Part shown: positions 48,914 to 57,838 of the stretch, piece after piece
How the letters are laid out: every line of letters starts with the position of its first letter
How positions within the stretch are numbered: position 1 is the first letter of the stretch
Source: Actinomyces qiguomingii
Lineage (GTDB): Bacteria; Actinomycetota; Actinomycetes; Actinomycetales; Actinomycetaceae
Assembly (NCBI RefSeq): GCF_004102025.1
Contig: NZ_CP025228.1
Coordinates: forward strand, 1,364,001-1,428,000
Direction: 5' to 3'
Length of the DNA stretch: 64,000 nt
Translations under genes and position numbers: made by a program
Notes under the pieces: model-generated
Databases searched by the model: none
Told to the model about the DNA's origin: nothing
What the model saw: only the letters and a program-made list of their open reading frames with translations

Positions 48914-49579
48914 TCAGGCGATCTCCAGTGCGGCCAGTAGCCAGCGGCCCCGGAATGCCTCCAGGCGGGCGGCCGCGGCCCGAACGCGGTCGCCGTCATC
49001 GAGCAGGATCGTGACCTCACAGCAGCCGTTATCGGGCTGCTGGGCGTGTACGGAGCGCGGGCGCGGCCGGGTGGCGGGCGCCTGGCCGAGGAGCCGCCGG
49101 GCCAGCCCCGCCCGTCGCGCTAGCGCCGCGAACAGCTCCGGCGTGGTCCACCGGGCGAGGTTGTCGGCCCGCCGCTGACCGGACAGCACCTCCGCGGCGG
49201 CGGTCACCACCACTGCGGCGAAGCGTGCGGGATCCGGCATGGCCGCAGTGCGCTGCGCACCGGTGGCGGAGGAACCTGATGTGAGGTCGTCAGGGCGCGC
49301 AAGGTCCCTGACACGTCCGTCGGCCTTGCGCAGGGCGGGACGGAAGGACATCCGGTCCCACTGCCGCGGTCTTTGCGCGCCGTCCACACTTGGGCGGTGC
49401 TCGACCGCGCCCGCGGTGGAGCCTGTGGCCTGGCGCCGGGTAGGGATTGGGCCGGAGGGCGGCGTAGGCCCGGTGCGTCGCCGGGAACGGGCGGGCCGGG
49501 ACTCCGAGCGCCGGTCGGGTTCGGTGGGCGCCGACGTTGCGCTGCGGGACGGCTGGGCGGTAACGGCTGTGGCTGACAT
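48914..49579 (-). CDS. Rv3235 family protein
   Basis: This 221-aa protein has a long disordered Arg/Pro/Thr-rich N-terminus (about 1-110). A conserved C-terminal domain follows (RFAAVVVTAAAEVLSGQRRA, LARWTTPELFAALARRAGLA, AAARLEAFRGRWLLAALEIA). This matches the actinobacterial Rv3235 family found near secA. No catalytic motif is visible, and the role is unknown. It is the last gene of the reverse-strand group that starts with the SAF-domain gene. Confidence 0.8.
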   Translation of the reverse strand: MSATAVTAQPSRSATSAPTEPDRRSESRPARSRRRTGPTPPSGPIPTRRQATGSTAGAVEHRPSVDGAQRPRQWDRMSFRPALRKADGRVRDLARPDDLTSGSSATGAQRTAAMPDPARFAAVVVTAAAEVLSGQRRADNLARWTTPELFAALARRAGLARRLLGQAPATRPRPRSVHAQQPDNGCCEVTILLDDGDRVRAAAARLEAFRGRWLLAALEIA

Positions 49580-49612
49580 GGAACTCCTCCTGCGGTCAGG
49601 CGGGGTGGGCGC

Positions 49613-50362
49613 TTATGCGTCGGACTCGTCTATGAATTCGGGCACGGTCAGGAGCGTGTCGGGATATATGAGTCCGGGATCGGTGCCGATCGCTTCGGCA
49701 TTGGCGCGATACAGCTGTGGCCAGGCGGAGGCGATGTCCGCCGGTGACGCGTCCGCTCCCAGCTCGCCGGCGGTGATGGACCACAGGGACTCGCCAGCGG
49801 CGACGCGATGGGAGGGGGTCGCATGGGCACTGTCCGCTTCCTGCTCCGGTGCCGTGTCAGCCGGTGAATGACTGGAGGCCTCTGAGTCGGCGGTTGCGGT
49901 CACGGTGGAATGCCAGCCCAGGTCGTCGGTGCTGGTATTTGGGGCGGCCAGCGCCGGACCGGCGGTTATGCCGGCGACGACGGCGCCCGCGGCAATCCGT
50001 CGTACCAGGGGAGCGCCCCATTGGTGCAGTAGCCTTCGGGCGGTTCGGGCGCCGGGGGCGGGGCGGGTGTCGGGAGCGGTTGACTGTGCGGTGTCCCTTG
50101 AGGCCACCAGGGCCAGGATAACGGAGGCTATATGCCATAGGGCGCCCGCGGCGCCGGCCGTGCAGGCAACGCCGGTGATGGCCGCGGTGAGTTGGGCGGT
50201 TCCCCACCAGGTGGGCGGCAGCTCCAACAGACGGTGGGCGCTGTGGACCGCTGTGGTGGCCAGCAGCGGGAACAGGATCGCGCAGACCAGGCCCACGGCG
50301 GCCAGTGCCAGGCGGCGTTGCAGCGCTCCCGCAGCTAGGGAAGGTGCTGTCGGCAAGCTCAT
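49613..50362 (-). CDS. Membrane protein with C-terminal LysM domain
   Basis: The 249-aa protein has two N-terminal spans (about 16-38 and 55-80) and a third near 125-145. A Ser/Ala/Glu linker then leads to a C-terminal LysM domain (HRVAAGESLWSITAGELG to LIYPDTLLTVP). LysM binds peptidoglycan GlcNAc. ATG 50362 follows GGAGAGATAC. Upstream, 50378-50450 is AT-rich and may contain its promoter. With the Rv3235-family gene downstream, it resembles a wall-anchored scaffold; a precise role is not known. Confidence 0.83.
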   Translation of the reverse strand: MSLPTAPSLAAGALQRRLALAAVGLVCAILFPLLATTAVHSAHRLLELPPTWWGTAQLTAAITGVACTAGAAGALWHIASVILALVASRDTAQSTAPDTRPAPGARTARRLLHQWGAPLVRRIAAGAVVAGITAGPALAAPNTSTDDLGWHSTVTATADSEASSHSPADTAPEQEADSAHATPSHRVAAGESLWSITAGELGADASPADIASAWPQLYRANAEAIGTDPGLIYPDTLLTVPEFIDESDA

Positions 50363-50584
50363 GTATCTCTCCATCACCGTTGATCATCTTTAATGATGTT
50401 AGATCATGGTCGATAATGTTAGTCGTGTCAAGGGGGTTGTTTGTCGCGGCGGGTGGCAAGGGGTGCGGGCCTGAGCTCAGCCGTCTTCCCCGGGCCGTAA
50501 TCGATGCCCGGGCGCAAATGACCGCAGCCACTGCCGTGCGGCCACGCCGGATGCTGCTATGCGGACCCCGAGCGATGCGTCCGG

Positions 50585-52285
50585 TCAAGCCCGGTGGCGT
50601 CCGTTTCTGCGCCGCCGGGGAGAGTCCTGATCGGTACGTTCGCCCCCACCGCTCGTCAGCGCGGTGGGGGCGGCCTCCAAAGCGGTGGTGCCACGCTCCG
50701 AGACGACGGCGGGATGCGCCTGGGGAGGCGGTGGAGGCGCCGGGGTTGGGGCCCCGATGGCAGCGGCCCTCATATCGCCGCCGTCGGCCGAACCGGTTAC
50801 GCGGGCCGTGCCGTGGTGTCTGGTGTTCGCTGCGCCGCCATCATCGGCCGCCGTTTCGGTTTTGGCGGGAGGCCGTGTCCGACGCGAACGCATCAAAGCC
50901 GCGATGGCGCGTATGAGGGCGCCCCGAGAGGCTAGTCCCGCGCGGGCCACAGCACCTGAATGCGGGTCGATCCGGTCGACCAGCTCCGCCATCGCCTTCC
51001 CGAGCGGTGAGGCCGGGGCAGCCTCGAGCACGGAACGCCCCTCCATCAGACACCGGTCCGCCGTCTGCGCGTCATCGGGCAGTACGGTGACTTCCTCCAC
51101 GCCGCCGAAACGGGCCAGCGCCTGGCGCACCGCCCGCTGCGGAGCCGGGCCGGCTGCCGCTGCGCGCACCCGGTTGACGACCACCTCCACGCGTCCGGAG
51201 GGCCGTATATCATCATCCAGGTCGTCAATGAGTTGCAGCAGCCGGCGCACCCCAATCGGATCGCCGGCGCCGACGATCACCACCACGTCCGCGCTTCGTA
51301 ACAGCTCCGCCGTCACGGCGCCGCGTCCAGGCTCTAAGGTGAAGTCATCAATGGCGTCGTCGACCTGCCCTCCGGCGACGTCCACGACCGTCCAGGGGGC
51401 TGAGAATCGGCACCGTTCCCACACTTCCGGCATCGCCGCGGGCGGCAGCTCACGCCAGCGGCCGGGCCGGCCCAGACCGGTCAACAGCCTGCAGCCGTCG
51501 CTGACCGGGACCAGTATGCGATCCAGGACCTCGGCATCCAGGCGTCCCCGAGAGGCCAGCCGCGCCGCCGTGGCCAGGGCGGAGGAGTCCTCGGGCAGAC
51601 CGAGCAGCTGAGTTAGACTGGGGGCCTCGACGTCGGCATCGACCAAGATCGTTTCGTCGGCGAGTCCGGCGGCCAGTGCGGCGGCGAGGGTGGAGCGTCC
51701 CGGCGCGCCCTGTGGCCCCCAGACGACCACCAGTGCGCCGCGTGCGGATGCGGTCTCAGCATTCACGGCGGCCTGATCCGGCAGCGGTGAGTAAGACGGT
51801 GTATGTGGCGCTGCTGCCGCTTCGAACTCCTCCCACAGGTCCACCTCCTCCTGCGAGACCTGGCCGGATGCGAGCGGGGCGGCGGGTGCGGGCGCTTCCG
51901 GTGGAGTGGTCCTGCCGCGGCCGATCGCCTGCAGCCGGGCGCACACCTCGGCAGGAGGGGTGGCGTAGGACTCCACCGGCCAGCCGACCCCCGACCAGCG
52001 CTCGCGGTCGGCGTCGGGGGCCAGTAAGAGTCCGGTTACGCCGGCCCGGCTCAGACGGTCGATCACGGTGCGGTCGAGCTCGTCGAAGTCCGTGCCCACA
52101 ACTGCCAGTCCTCCCAGACCGGCGAGGGCGGCGCTGAGCAGTTCGGTTGTGTCCGCACAGCGTCGCACCACCGTCATTCCCGAGCCGGGCGCGTTGATGG
52201 CGCGCAGGATTCCGGCGTCATCGTCCAGTGCTAACAGCACGCCGCGCGGAACCGGTGCGGCCGGGGTGCCGTGGCCGTCCATCAT
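50585..52285 (-). CDS. CpaE/Ssd-like P-loop NTPase with variant Walker A
   Basis: The 566-aa protein resembles actinobacterial CpaE/Ssd (septum-site-determining-like) proteins. An N-terminal receiver-like region (VLLALDDDAGILRAI) precedes a ParA/MinD-type domain with the P-loop GPQGAPGRST. Arg stands where the ParA-family Walker A has its second Lys, and Gln where the signature Lys should be. Walker B-like WTVVDVAGGQ and the strand VVIVGAGDPIGVRRL follow. The C-terminal 100 residues are disordered and Pro-rich. ATG 52285 follows the SAF-domain stop by one nucleotide. Flp pilus or septum functions are known for relatives; no pilin genes are present here. Confidence 0.8.
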   Translation of the reverse strand: MMDGHGTPAAPVPRGVLLALDDDAGILRAINAPGSGMTVVRRCADTTELLSAALAGLGGLAVVGTDFDELDRTVIDRLSRAGVTGLLLAPDADRERWSGVGWPVESYATPPAEVCARLQAIGRGRTTPPEAPAPAAPLASGQVSQEEVDLWEEFEAAAAPHTPSYSPLPDQAAVNAETASARGALVVVWGPQGAPGRSTLAAALAAGLADETILVDADVEAPSLTQLLGLPEDSSALATAARLASRGRLDAEVLDRILVPVSDGCRLLTGLGRPGRWRELPPAAMPEVWERCRFSAPWTVVDVAGGQVDDAIDDFTLEPGRGAVTAELLRSADVVVIVGAGDPIGVRRLLQLIDDLDDDIRPSGRVEVVVNRVRAAAAGPAPQRAVRQALARFGGVEEVTVLPDDAQTADRCLMEGRSVLEAAPASPLGKAMAELVDRIDPHSGAVARAGLASRGALIRAIAALMRSRRTRPPAKTETAADDGGAANTRHHGTARVTGSADGGDMRAAAIGAPTPAPPPPPQAHPAVVSERGTTALEAAPTALTSGGGERTDQDSPRRRRNGRHRA

Positions 52286-52286
52286 G

Positions 52287-52961
52287 TCACTGTCCCTGGC
52301 CGGTGGGCACGAGTACGAGCGGACCGGCTGCGCCCACGGCGGTGAGCACCTTAGCCACCGCATCCTGCGGGACCAGCACTTCGACCTGCACATTGGTGCC
52401 GCCAATGAGGCTGCTGCCGGTTTGCCCCACGGAGGAGATAAGCAGCCCCTGGGCCACCACTTCGGCGGAACCCGCGTCCTGGGCCGTGGCCTGGGTGGCG
52501 GGCAACTGCCACAGGTCTACTACGTCTCCGGCGCCCGCGGCTGCGGGCAGGCCGGAGGCGACATCAAGCACCACCGCCCGCAACTCTAGATCTGAAGCGC
52601 TGCCGACTGCTCCGGCCGGCAGCAGCTCGCCCGCGTGTAGGGAACGAGTGGCGACCGCGTCATCGGAAAGGTCGCCGGCCGCCACGTAGGCGGCAGTTCC
52701 GGGATGGGCGTCGATCAGCGACAGGACCCCGTCTGCGGTTAAATCGGTTCCGGGGGCGACGTCTTGTGTGAGCACATATAGCTGTTCGGTCTGGGCGGCG
52801 GCGCTGACGGCCCAGGAGCCCAGTGCCACGGACGCCCCGATCAGCACCAACCCGCCGGCGAGACGTGGATCCCTCCATCCGGGGCGGCGCAGGCGCCTGC
52901 GCGGCGGGCGACGGGGCTGGGCGTCGGCGGGGCTGGGAGCGCTTCGTTGCGCTGAGCTCAC
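52287..52961 (-). CDS. SAF domain-containing protein (CpaB/RcpC-like)
   Basis: The 224-aa protein has a basic cytoplasmic N-terminus, one span (about 35-55) and an extracytoplasmic SAF domain. The domain includes LYVLTQDVAPGTDLTADGVL, the typical ARPAGELL-like turn ATRSLHAGELLPAG, and VVLDVASGLPAAAGAGDVVD. SAF domains in CpaB/FlgA proteins act in Flp pilus or flagellar assembly. GTG 52961 follows AGGAGG. It is the first gene of the group continuing into the P-loop, LysM and Rv3235 genes. It is divergent from the BldC-like regulator. Confidence 0.82.
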   Translation of the reverse strand: MSSAQRSAPSPADAQPRRPPRRRLRRPGWRDPRLAGGLVLIGASVALGSWAVSAAAQTEQLYVLTQDVAPGTDLTADGVLSLIDAHPGTAAYVAAGDLSDDAVATRSLHAGELLPAGAVGSASDLELRAVVLDVASGLPAAAGAGDVVDLWQLPATQATAQDAGSAEVVAQGLLISSVGQTGSSLIGGTNVQVEVLVPQDAVAKVLTAVGAAGPLVLVPTGQGQ

Positions 52962-52992
52962 GGCATCCTCCTAGAGCACGATCAGGGCTTTG

Positions 52993-53023
52993 GATGCTCT
53001 GAGAGCATCGTTGGTTATCCACA
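52993..53023. promoter_or_regulatory. 17-bp palindrome and adjacent DnaA-box-like sequence
   Basis: GATGCTCT-G-AGAGCATC (52993-53009) is a perfect dyad. TTATCCACA, identical to the E. coli DnaA-box consensus, follows at 53015-53023. Both lie in the divergent gap between the SAF gene and the BldC-like gene. The palindrome is a candidate operator for either direction. The single DnaA box may be chance. Confidence 0.45.
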
Positions 53024-53072
53024 AGTATGTTCGACTATGGCGCAGAGGGCAAGATGGTGAGATCATGGTTCC

Positions 53073-53291
53073 ATGCCGGACAAGTTTTTGACCATCGCTG
53101 AAGTAGCCGAGCACCTCCAGCTGTCCGCTCAGGGGGTGAGATCCTTGATTCAATCCGGGGAGCTTCCGGCTATCCAGGTCGGGGCGCGCCACCTGTGGCG
53201 GGTGCCGGAGAGCGCCTTCGACGAGTACGTTGAGCGGCAGCTTGCCGCCACCCGGGAGATGGTGGCCTCCGGGTCCGCCAAGGCGCCGTAG
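53073..53291 (+). CDS. BldC-like/excisionase-type helix-turn-helix regulator
   Basis: This 72-aa protein is almost entirely a MerR-like winged helix (FLTIAEVAEHLQLSAQGVRS, then SGELPAIQVGARHLWRV). Both the BldC developmental regulators and small phage excisionases have this fold. With no integrase or att site nearby, and a chromosomal setting next to the SAF/CpaE group, BldC-like is favoured. The palindrome 64 nt upstream may be its own operator. A tight hairpin follows the gene. Confidence 0.8.
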   Translation: MPDKFLTIAEVAEHLQLSAQGVRSLIQSGELPAIQVGARHLWRVPESAFDEYVERQLAATREMVASGSAKAP

Positions 53292-53312
53292 CGTACGGGT
53301 GTCTGGATGCTT

Positions 53313-53335
53313 GGTGACGGCGGCACGCCGTCACC
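53313..53335. terminator. 10-bp hairpin after the BldC-like gene
   Basis: GGTGACGGCG (53313-53322) pairs perfectly with CGCCGTCACC (53326-53335) around GCA. It overlaps the stop of the reverse-strand gene at 53331 and separates two convergent genes. There is no T-tract. Confidence 0.55.
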
Positions 53336-53858
53336 TGCTGCGGACCACCTCAATCGTAGGCAGCGCAATTGTGAATGCTCCGGCGGCGTGTCCGGGGGTG
53401 ATGCCGTCGCGGACAACGTCGATGTAGTCGGCTCCCACCCGAGACAGCCGCCCCGTGACCTCCTGCGCGGCGAAGATCACGCGCACGCGCGTTCCGGCGC
53501 GGGCCAGTTCCCGCAATGCGGCTTGGATACTCGGACGCCGGCCTCCGACGGGAGCCGGTGCGGGGCCCGGCAGGGGTGATGCCAAGGTGATCGCGGGTAG
53601 CGGAACCAGTGACTGGATTCCCTCCCCCTCGCCGATCAGCACGAAGGATTCCTCGGCGCGCAGCACGACTCCGTCCACGGCAGCGCCGCCGCGGGTGCGC
53701 AGGTGTACGGTGCGGCCACTGGCACCGCGCAATCGGTCTGCTAGATGCAGGTCGGCGATCTCGGCCTCGGCGAGGTCGGCGGCCTCGGCGGTGATGTCGG
53801 CGCGCCGCTCAGCATCGAAACGGCTTTCCAGATCGGCTAGGAGGCTGTCCCAGTTCAT
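53331..53858 (-). CDS. Conserved hypothetical protein, Sm-like/beta-barrel character
   Basis: The 175-aa protein begins with an acidic helix (about 1-40, LADLESRFDAERRADITAEA). Two beta-rich parts follow: TVHLRTRGGAAVDGVVLRAEESFVL (in two parts) and TRVRVIFAAQEVTGRLSRVG. A pattern of two small barrels that read V-x-G-x-V and D-Y-I-D-V suggests an Sm-like or SH3-like fold. No active-site motif was seen, and the family was not recognised with confidence. It is probably a conserved actinobacterial protein. Confidence 0.65.
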   Translation of the reverse strand: MNWDSLLADLESRFDAERRADITAEAADLAEAEIADLHLADRLRGASGRTVHLRTRGGAAVDGVVLRAEESFVLIGEGEGIQSLVPLPAITLASPLPGPAPAPVGGRRPSIQAALRELARAGTRVRVIFAAQEVTGRLSRVGADYIDVVRDGITPGHAAGAFTIALPTIEVVRSR

Positions 53859-53993
53859 ACCCGCAGCACATCACATTGACGCCGCGGAGCCAAGGGCATC
53901 GACCTACAGAGCTGATAGCACTGGGATGTCAGCGCGCTGGTCGCGGCCGAGAAAGCGGCGCCGTAGGCCCGTGGTTGGGGCACACTTGGGCAC

Positions 53994-54473
53994 ATGCGCG
54001 TCTATCTTCCCGCCACCGCCCGTGACCTGGCCGCTCCACGGATCAGTCCTCGCACCGGCCACGCCGTCACGCCCACACTGGCCGGAGCGTTTCCTGAGGA
54101 GGATCAGGAGGGGCTGGAGGTATCTGCGAGCCTGTGCGCTGCCGACGCCTCGGTGATGCTGCTGGCCGTACCGGGCGCGGAGGCGGAGGTAGACCGGCGC
54201 GTGGTGATCGCCGCGGATGTTGAGGACACCCAGGTGTGGGAGGTGCCGGTGACGGGAGAGGTGCTCCCGGGCACCGTGGAGGTGACAGAACCGGTGGAGT
54301 GGGACGCCGTCGCGGCGCTGCTTGTGGATGAGGCGGACGCCGAATCCGATGTGCGCGCCGCCCGCACCGGGGATGAGGCCGCCTTTGAGCGGGCCGCCGA
54401 TGCGGACCTGCTGTGGTACGACATATCTGAGCGCAGCGTGCTCGCACAAGAGTTGGCCGCTTCCCCGCGCTAG
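53994..54473 (+). CDS. DUF6912 family protein
   Basis: The protein is 159 aa, acidic and soluble. It starts MRVYLPATARDL and has the segments SASLCAADASVMLLA and RRVVIAADVEDTQVWEVP, matching an actinobacterial family of unknown function. No catalytic or binding motif was found. Its stop overlaps the sbcC stop on the other strand (TAG at 54471-54473 against CTA at 54470-54472), leaving no room for a terminator between the genes. Confidence 0.7.
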   Translation: MRVYLPATARDLAAPRISPRTGHAVTPTLAGAFPEEDQEGLEVSASLCAADASVMLLAVPGAEAEVDRRVVIAADVEDTQVWEVPVTGEVLPGTVEVTEPVEWDAVAALLVDEADAESDVRAARTGDEAAFERAADADLLWYDISERSVLAQELAASPR

Positions 54474-57400
54474 GAGGCTATTACCCGCAGCTTGGACCCG
54501 GAGGGCGAACGGGTGATTTCGATGCGGTCGGCCACCTGCCGGCGTAGCTCCTCCACGTGCGAGACGATGCCGACGGTGCGTCCGCCGGCCTGTAGACGGC
54601 CCAGCTCGGCCAATACATTCTGCAGGGTCTCGGGGTCCAGGGAACCGAAGCCCTCATCAATGAACAGCGTCTCCATGCTCACCCCACCGGACTCGGCCGT
54701 GACCACGTCGGCCAGGGCCAGGGCGAGGGACAAGGATACGTAGAAGGTCTCCCCACCGGACAGCGTCTTGGGGTCGCGCACACCGGAGTCGGAGAAGCGG
54801 TCGATGACACCGAGCCCCAGTCCGCGGTCGGTGCGGCTCCTGGAGCCGGCCTCGTCGTCAACATGTACGAGCTCGTAGCGTCCCGCGGACATCTGGGACA
54901 GGCGCTGGTTGGCGAATACGAGCACTTCCTTGAACCGCTCCAGCAGCACCCAGGTGGCCAGCGGGGTGGCGGAATCGTTGTAGCCGGAGGCCACGGCTAC
55001 GACCTCCCACAGCGCGGCGGAATCCTCGACCACGGCGGTTAGGGCGGTGGCGGCGTCGTTGACCGCGTCGGCGGCCTCTTGCACCCGGTTAAGGCGGGAG
55101 CGGGCCTGCTCCCGCGCCGCCATTGCCGCGTGGTAGGTGGATTCGGCGGTGGCCAGCCGCCGGCGCGCGCCCTCGACATCGGCGGTTTCCTGGCCGGTGA
55201 GGGATGCGATGGTCTCATCCTGGGTCAGGCCGTGCCGGACGCGTTCACGCCGTGCGGCGGCCTCGGCGACCTTCTGTTCCAGGGCGGCTAGCTCGGGGCC
55301 GGTCAGATAGGCCGCGCTCGCGGCAGCGGCGGAGACGAATCCGGCCTGGGCGATGGCATCTGCCAGTTCGGCACGGTCGTGCACGACGGTTCTGGCGGTC
55401 TCGGATGTACGGGTGAGCAGGTCCGCCAGCTGCCCGGCGGCCTCGGCGGCCTCGCTTAGGGCACGCATGTGTGCGGCGACGGAGTCGTGCCCTCCCTGTG
55501 CGGTGCGGCAGCGCTCCCGATCTCGGCTGAGGGCTTCCACCTGGGAGTCCAGCCGGGCACGGTCCCGTGCGAGCTCGGCACGCCGCTGGTCGAGCTGGTC
55601 ACGCAGCTGTTCCGTGACGCGGGTGAAGTCACCGAGGCGTGACTCCAGCTCCGGCACCGGTGCGGCGGCCTGCTGCGCAGCATCGAGTTCACGCTGCGCA
55701 GCTTCCAGTGCTTGGATGAGCTCAGCCGTGCTGGCCTGCCCGGCGGCGGTGCGGGCCGTGGTCTGCTCGGCCACCAGCGCCTCGTGGCTCTTGACCTGCG
55801 CCGCCAGCTCTGCGTCGGCCTGGCGCTGCGCCGCCTCCGCGGCCTGGACGTCTGCGCGGGAGACGGTTCCTTGACCGGGAACGGCGGGGGCGGGATGCTC
55901 GGTTGAGCCGCATACCGGGCAGGGCTGCCCGGCCACGAGTTCGGTGACGATCGAGCCGGCCGTGGCACTGATCCAGGCCTCGCGCTGCTGGGAGACGAGC
56001 GCGTTGGCGTCTCGTGCCGCGGCAGTGGCGGCCTCGACGGCGTCATGCGCGGCGGCGATGCGGGCGGTCAGGGCATCGGCGCGTCGGGAGGCGTCGAGAC
56101 GTTCGACGCAGGCGTCCCGTTGCACGCCCAGCTCCGGCAGTCTCGCCTGTGCGGCGCGCGCAGCGGCCAGGGACGTCTCCAACTCGACCTGCAACCCGGG
56201 CCGTTGGGCCAGCTGGGCGGCGACATCTTCGGCATTGTCCTGATCGGCGGCGAGACGCTGCTGTGCGGCCTCCGCCTCCTGGGTGCGGGAGGACAGTCCA
56301 TTCTCCAACTCGACGACGGCGCTGAGAGTCCCCGCCCGGGTGCGCAGGGCGTGGCTGCGGGCGGTAATGGTGCGGGCGGACTGCGTGAGGGCGTCCAGGA
56401 CTGGGAGCGCCATGGGGTCATCCGGGCCGTCGGGGCTGATGGAATCGGCATTCGGAATCAGCGGAGCGAGCTCGTTCAGGGACGCCAGCGCCGGCTCGTA
56501 TTCGGCTGCGGTTATCGTGGCCGCGGCGTCGGCGTTCGTTTGGCGTGAGCAGTTGTCGGTCTCTGGCGCGTCGGTGGGGCTTTGCGGGCCGGGCACTGAC
56601 TGCTCGGCGGCAGGGGGCCGGTTCTCTTCGAGTACCGCAACGGCCAGCTCACGGGCCTCGTGGGCGGACCGGGCTGAGTCCTGCGCGCGGGTCAGCACGG
56701 GGAGGACGGAGGTGGCCCGGCGGGCCGCGTCGGCGCGCGCGGCATCGGCAGCGTCCTGAGCGGCGCAGGCGTCGAGCTGCTGCTGCTCGGCCACCAGGCG
56801 TGCGCGACGATCCAGACGGTCCTGCAACGCGATGGCGGCGTTGACGGCGTCGGCCGCCTCCTGACGGGTGATGCCGGCCATTTCCAGGGCCTGGCGCGCC
56901 GGCTCGGCTGCTGCTTGCGCGGCCTGGACGGCGGCGTGACCGATGGATGCGATGGCTTCGGCATCAGGCACGCGGGCGGCGACGAGGGCCTCCAGCCGTG
57001 TGGCGGGAGAGGGCGGCAGCGTGGCTGGCGTACCGCTGTCTCCGGGAGAGCTGGCATGTGCATCGGGGGATTCGACGACTTCGGCGTTGCCGGCGGGGCC
57101 GTCCCCGGGGGAGGAGCTGGCGGCGTCGCCTGGGGCGGCGGATGCTTCGGGCTCGGCGTCGTGAAGCAGGGGTGCCAGGACCTCGGCGCGGGCGCGCAGG
57201 GTCTGACGGGCCGACTCCGCCCGCTGCTCCAGGGATCGGCCGCGGCTGCGCAGCGCCTCCTGCATGCGATCGAAGATCGAGGTGCCGAATACGTCGCGCA
57301 GCAGGTCATGACGCTGTTTGGATTCGGCTCTCAGGAACTGGGCGAACTTCCCCTGGGGAAGGACGACGGTCTGAGTGAACTGAGTCCGTTTCAACCCCAC

Positions 57401-57838
57401 GATACGGCGGAGCTCGGAGTCCACCTCGCCGACGCGCGTGATCGGCTCGCTGAGGGCTTTCCCGTCCGGGGCGGACAGCCGCCACAGCTTCACGGAGGCG
57501 TTCTGCCTGGTGGTTCCGCTGCCACGCCGCTTGGGGCGCATGTACTCGGGCGTGCGCGCGATGCGGTAGACCCCGGCGGAGGTGGAGAAGACGAGTTCGA
57601 CCTCGCTGGGAGCGGTGGGAGTCACCAGTGTGGAGCGGATGCGTTGTTTGGAGGAACCGTCGGAGTCGGCCACATCCCCGTAGAGTGCGAAGACGATGGC
57701 GTCGATAATGGTGGTCTTGCCCGAGCCGGTGGGACCGGTTAGCAGGAAGCGGCCGGAGTCGGCGAAGCGGTCGAAGTCGATGGTCTCGGTGCCGGGGAAG
57801 GGGCCCACCCCCGTGATGGTTAGGCGGTGCAGGCGCAT
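54470..57838 (-). CDS. sbcC: SbcC exonuclease subunit (SMC-like ATPase)
   Basis: The 1122-aa protein has Walker A near residues 35-43 (GPTGSGKTT), the signature LSGGETFYVSLSLALALAD and Walker B LFIDEGFGSLDPE. Between them are two long Ala/Glu/Arg/Gln-rich coiled coils with a central zinc hook, GQPCPVCGS, near residue 639. SbcCD is a nuclease that opens DNA hairpins and processes ends. The start overlaps sbcD by one nucleotide, so the two are co-translated. Confidence 0.95.
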   Translation of the reverse strand: MRLHRLTITGVGPFPGTETIDFDRFADSGRFLLTGPTGSGKTTIIDAIVFALYGDVADSDGSSKQRIRSTLVTPTAPSEVELVFSTSAGVYRIARTPEYMRPKRRGSGTTRQNASVKLWRLSAPDGKALSEPITRVGEVDSELRRIVGLKRTQFTQTVVLPQGKFAQFLRAESKQRHDLLRDVFGTSIFDRMQEALRSRGRSLEQRAESARQTLRARAEVLAPLLHDAEPEASAAPGDAASSSPGDGPAGNAEVVESPDAHASSPGDSGTPATLPPSPATRLEALVAARVPDAEAIASIGHAAVQAAQAAAEPARQALEMAGITRQEAADAVNAAIALQDRLDRRARLVAEQQQLDACAAQDAADAARADAARRATSVLPVLTRAQDSARSAHEARELAVAVLEENRPPAAEQSVPGPQSPTDAPETDNCSRQTNADAAATITAAEYEPALASLNELAPLIPNADSISPDGPDDPMALPVLDALTQSARTITARSHALRTRAGTLSAVVELENGLSSRTQEAEAAQQRLAADQDNAEDVAAQLAQRPGLQVELETSLAAARAAQARLPELGVQRDACVERLDASRRADALTARIAAAHDAVEAATAAARDANALVSQQREAWISATAGSIVTELVAGQPCPVCGSTEHPAPAVPGQGTVSRADVQAAEAAQRQADAELAAQVKSHEALVAEQTTARTAAGQASTAELIQALEAAQRELDAAQQAAAPVPELESRLGDFTRVTEQLRDQLDQRRAELARDRARLDSQVEALSRDRERCRTAQGGHDSVAAHMRALSEAAEAAGQLADLLTRTSETARTVVHDRAELADAIAQAGFVSAAAASAAYLTGPELAALEQKVAEAAARRERVRHGLTQDETIASLTGQETADVEGARRRLATAESTYHAAMAAREQARSRLNRVQEAADAVNDAATALTAVVEDSAALWEVVAVASGYNDSATPLATWVLLERFKEVLVFANQRLSQMSAGRYELVHVDDEAGSRSRTDRGLGLGVIDRFSDSGVRDPKTLSGGETFYVSLSLALALADVVTAESGGVSMETLFIDEGFGSLDPETLQNVLAELGRLQAGGRTVGIVSHVEELRRQVADRIEITRSPSGSKLRVIAS

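Noticed and set aside
53015-53023. Replication origin
   Set aside because: A single DnaA-box match with no dnaA/dnaN genes or AT-rich unwinding region is insufficient.
53073-53291. Possible phage excisionase
   Set aside because: There is no integrase, att repeat or phage gene nearby; the BldC-like explanation fits the chromosomal setting better.
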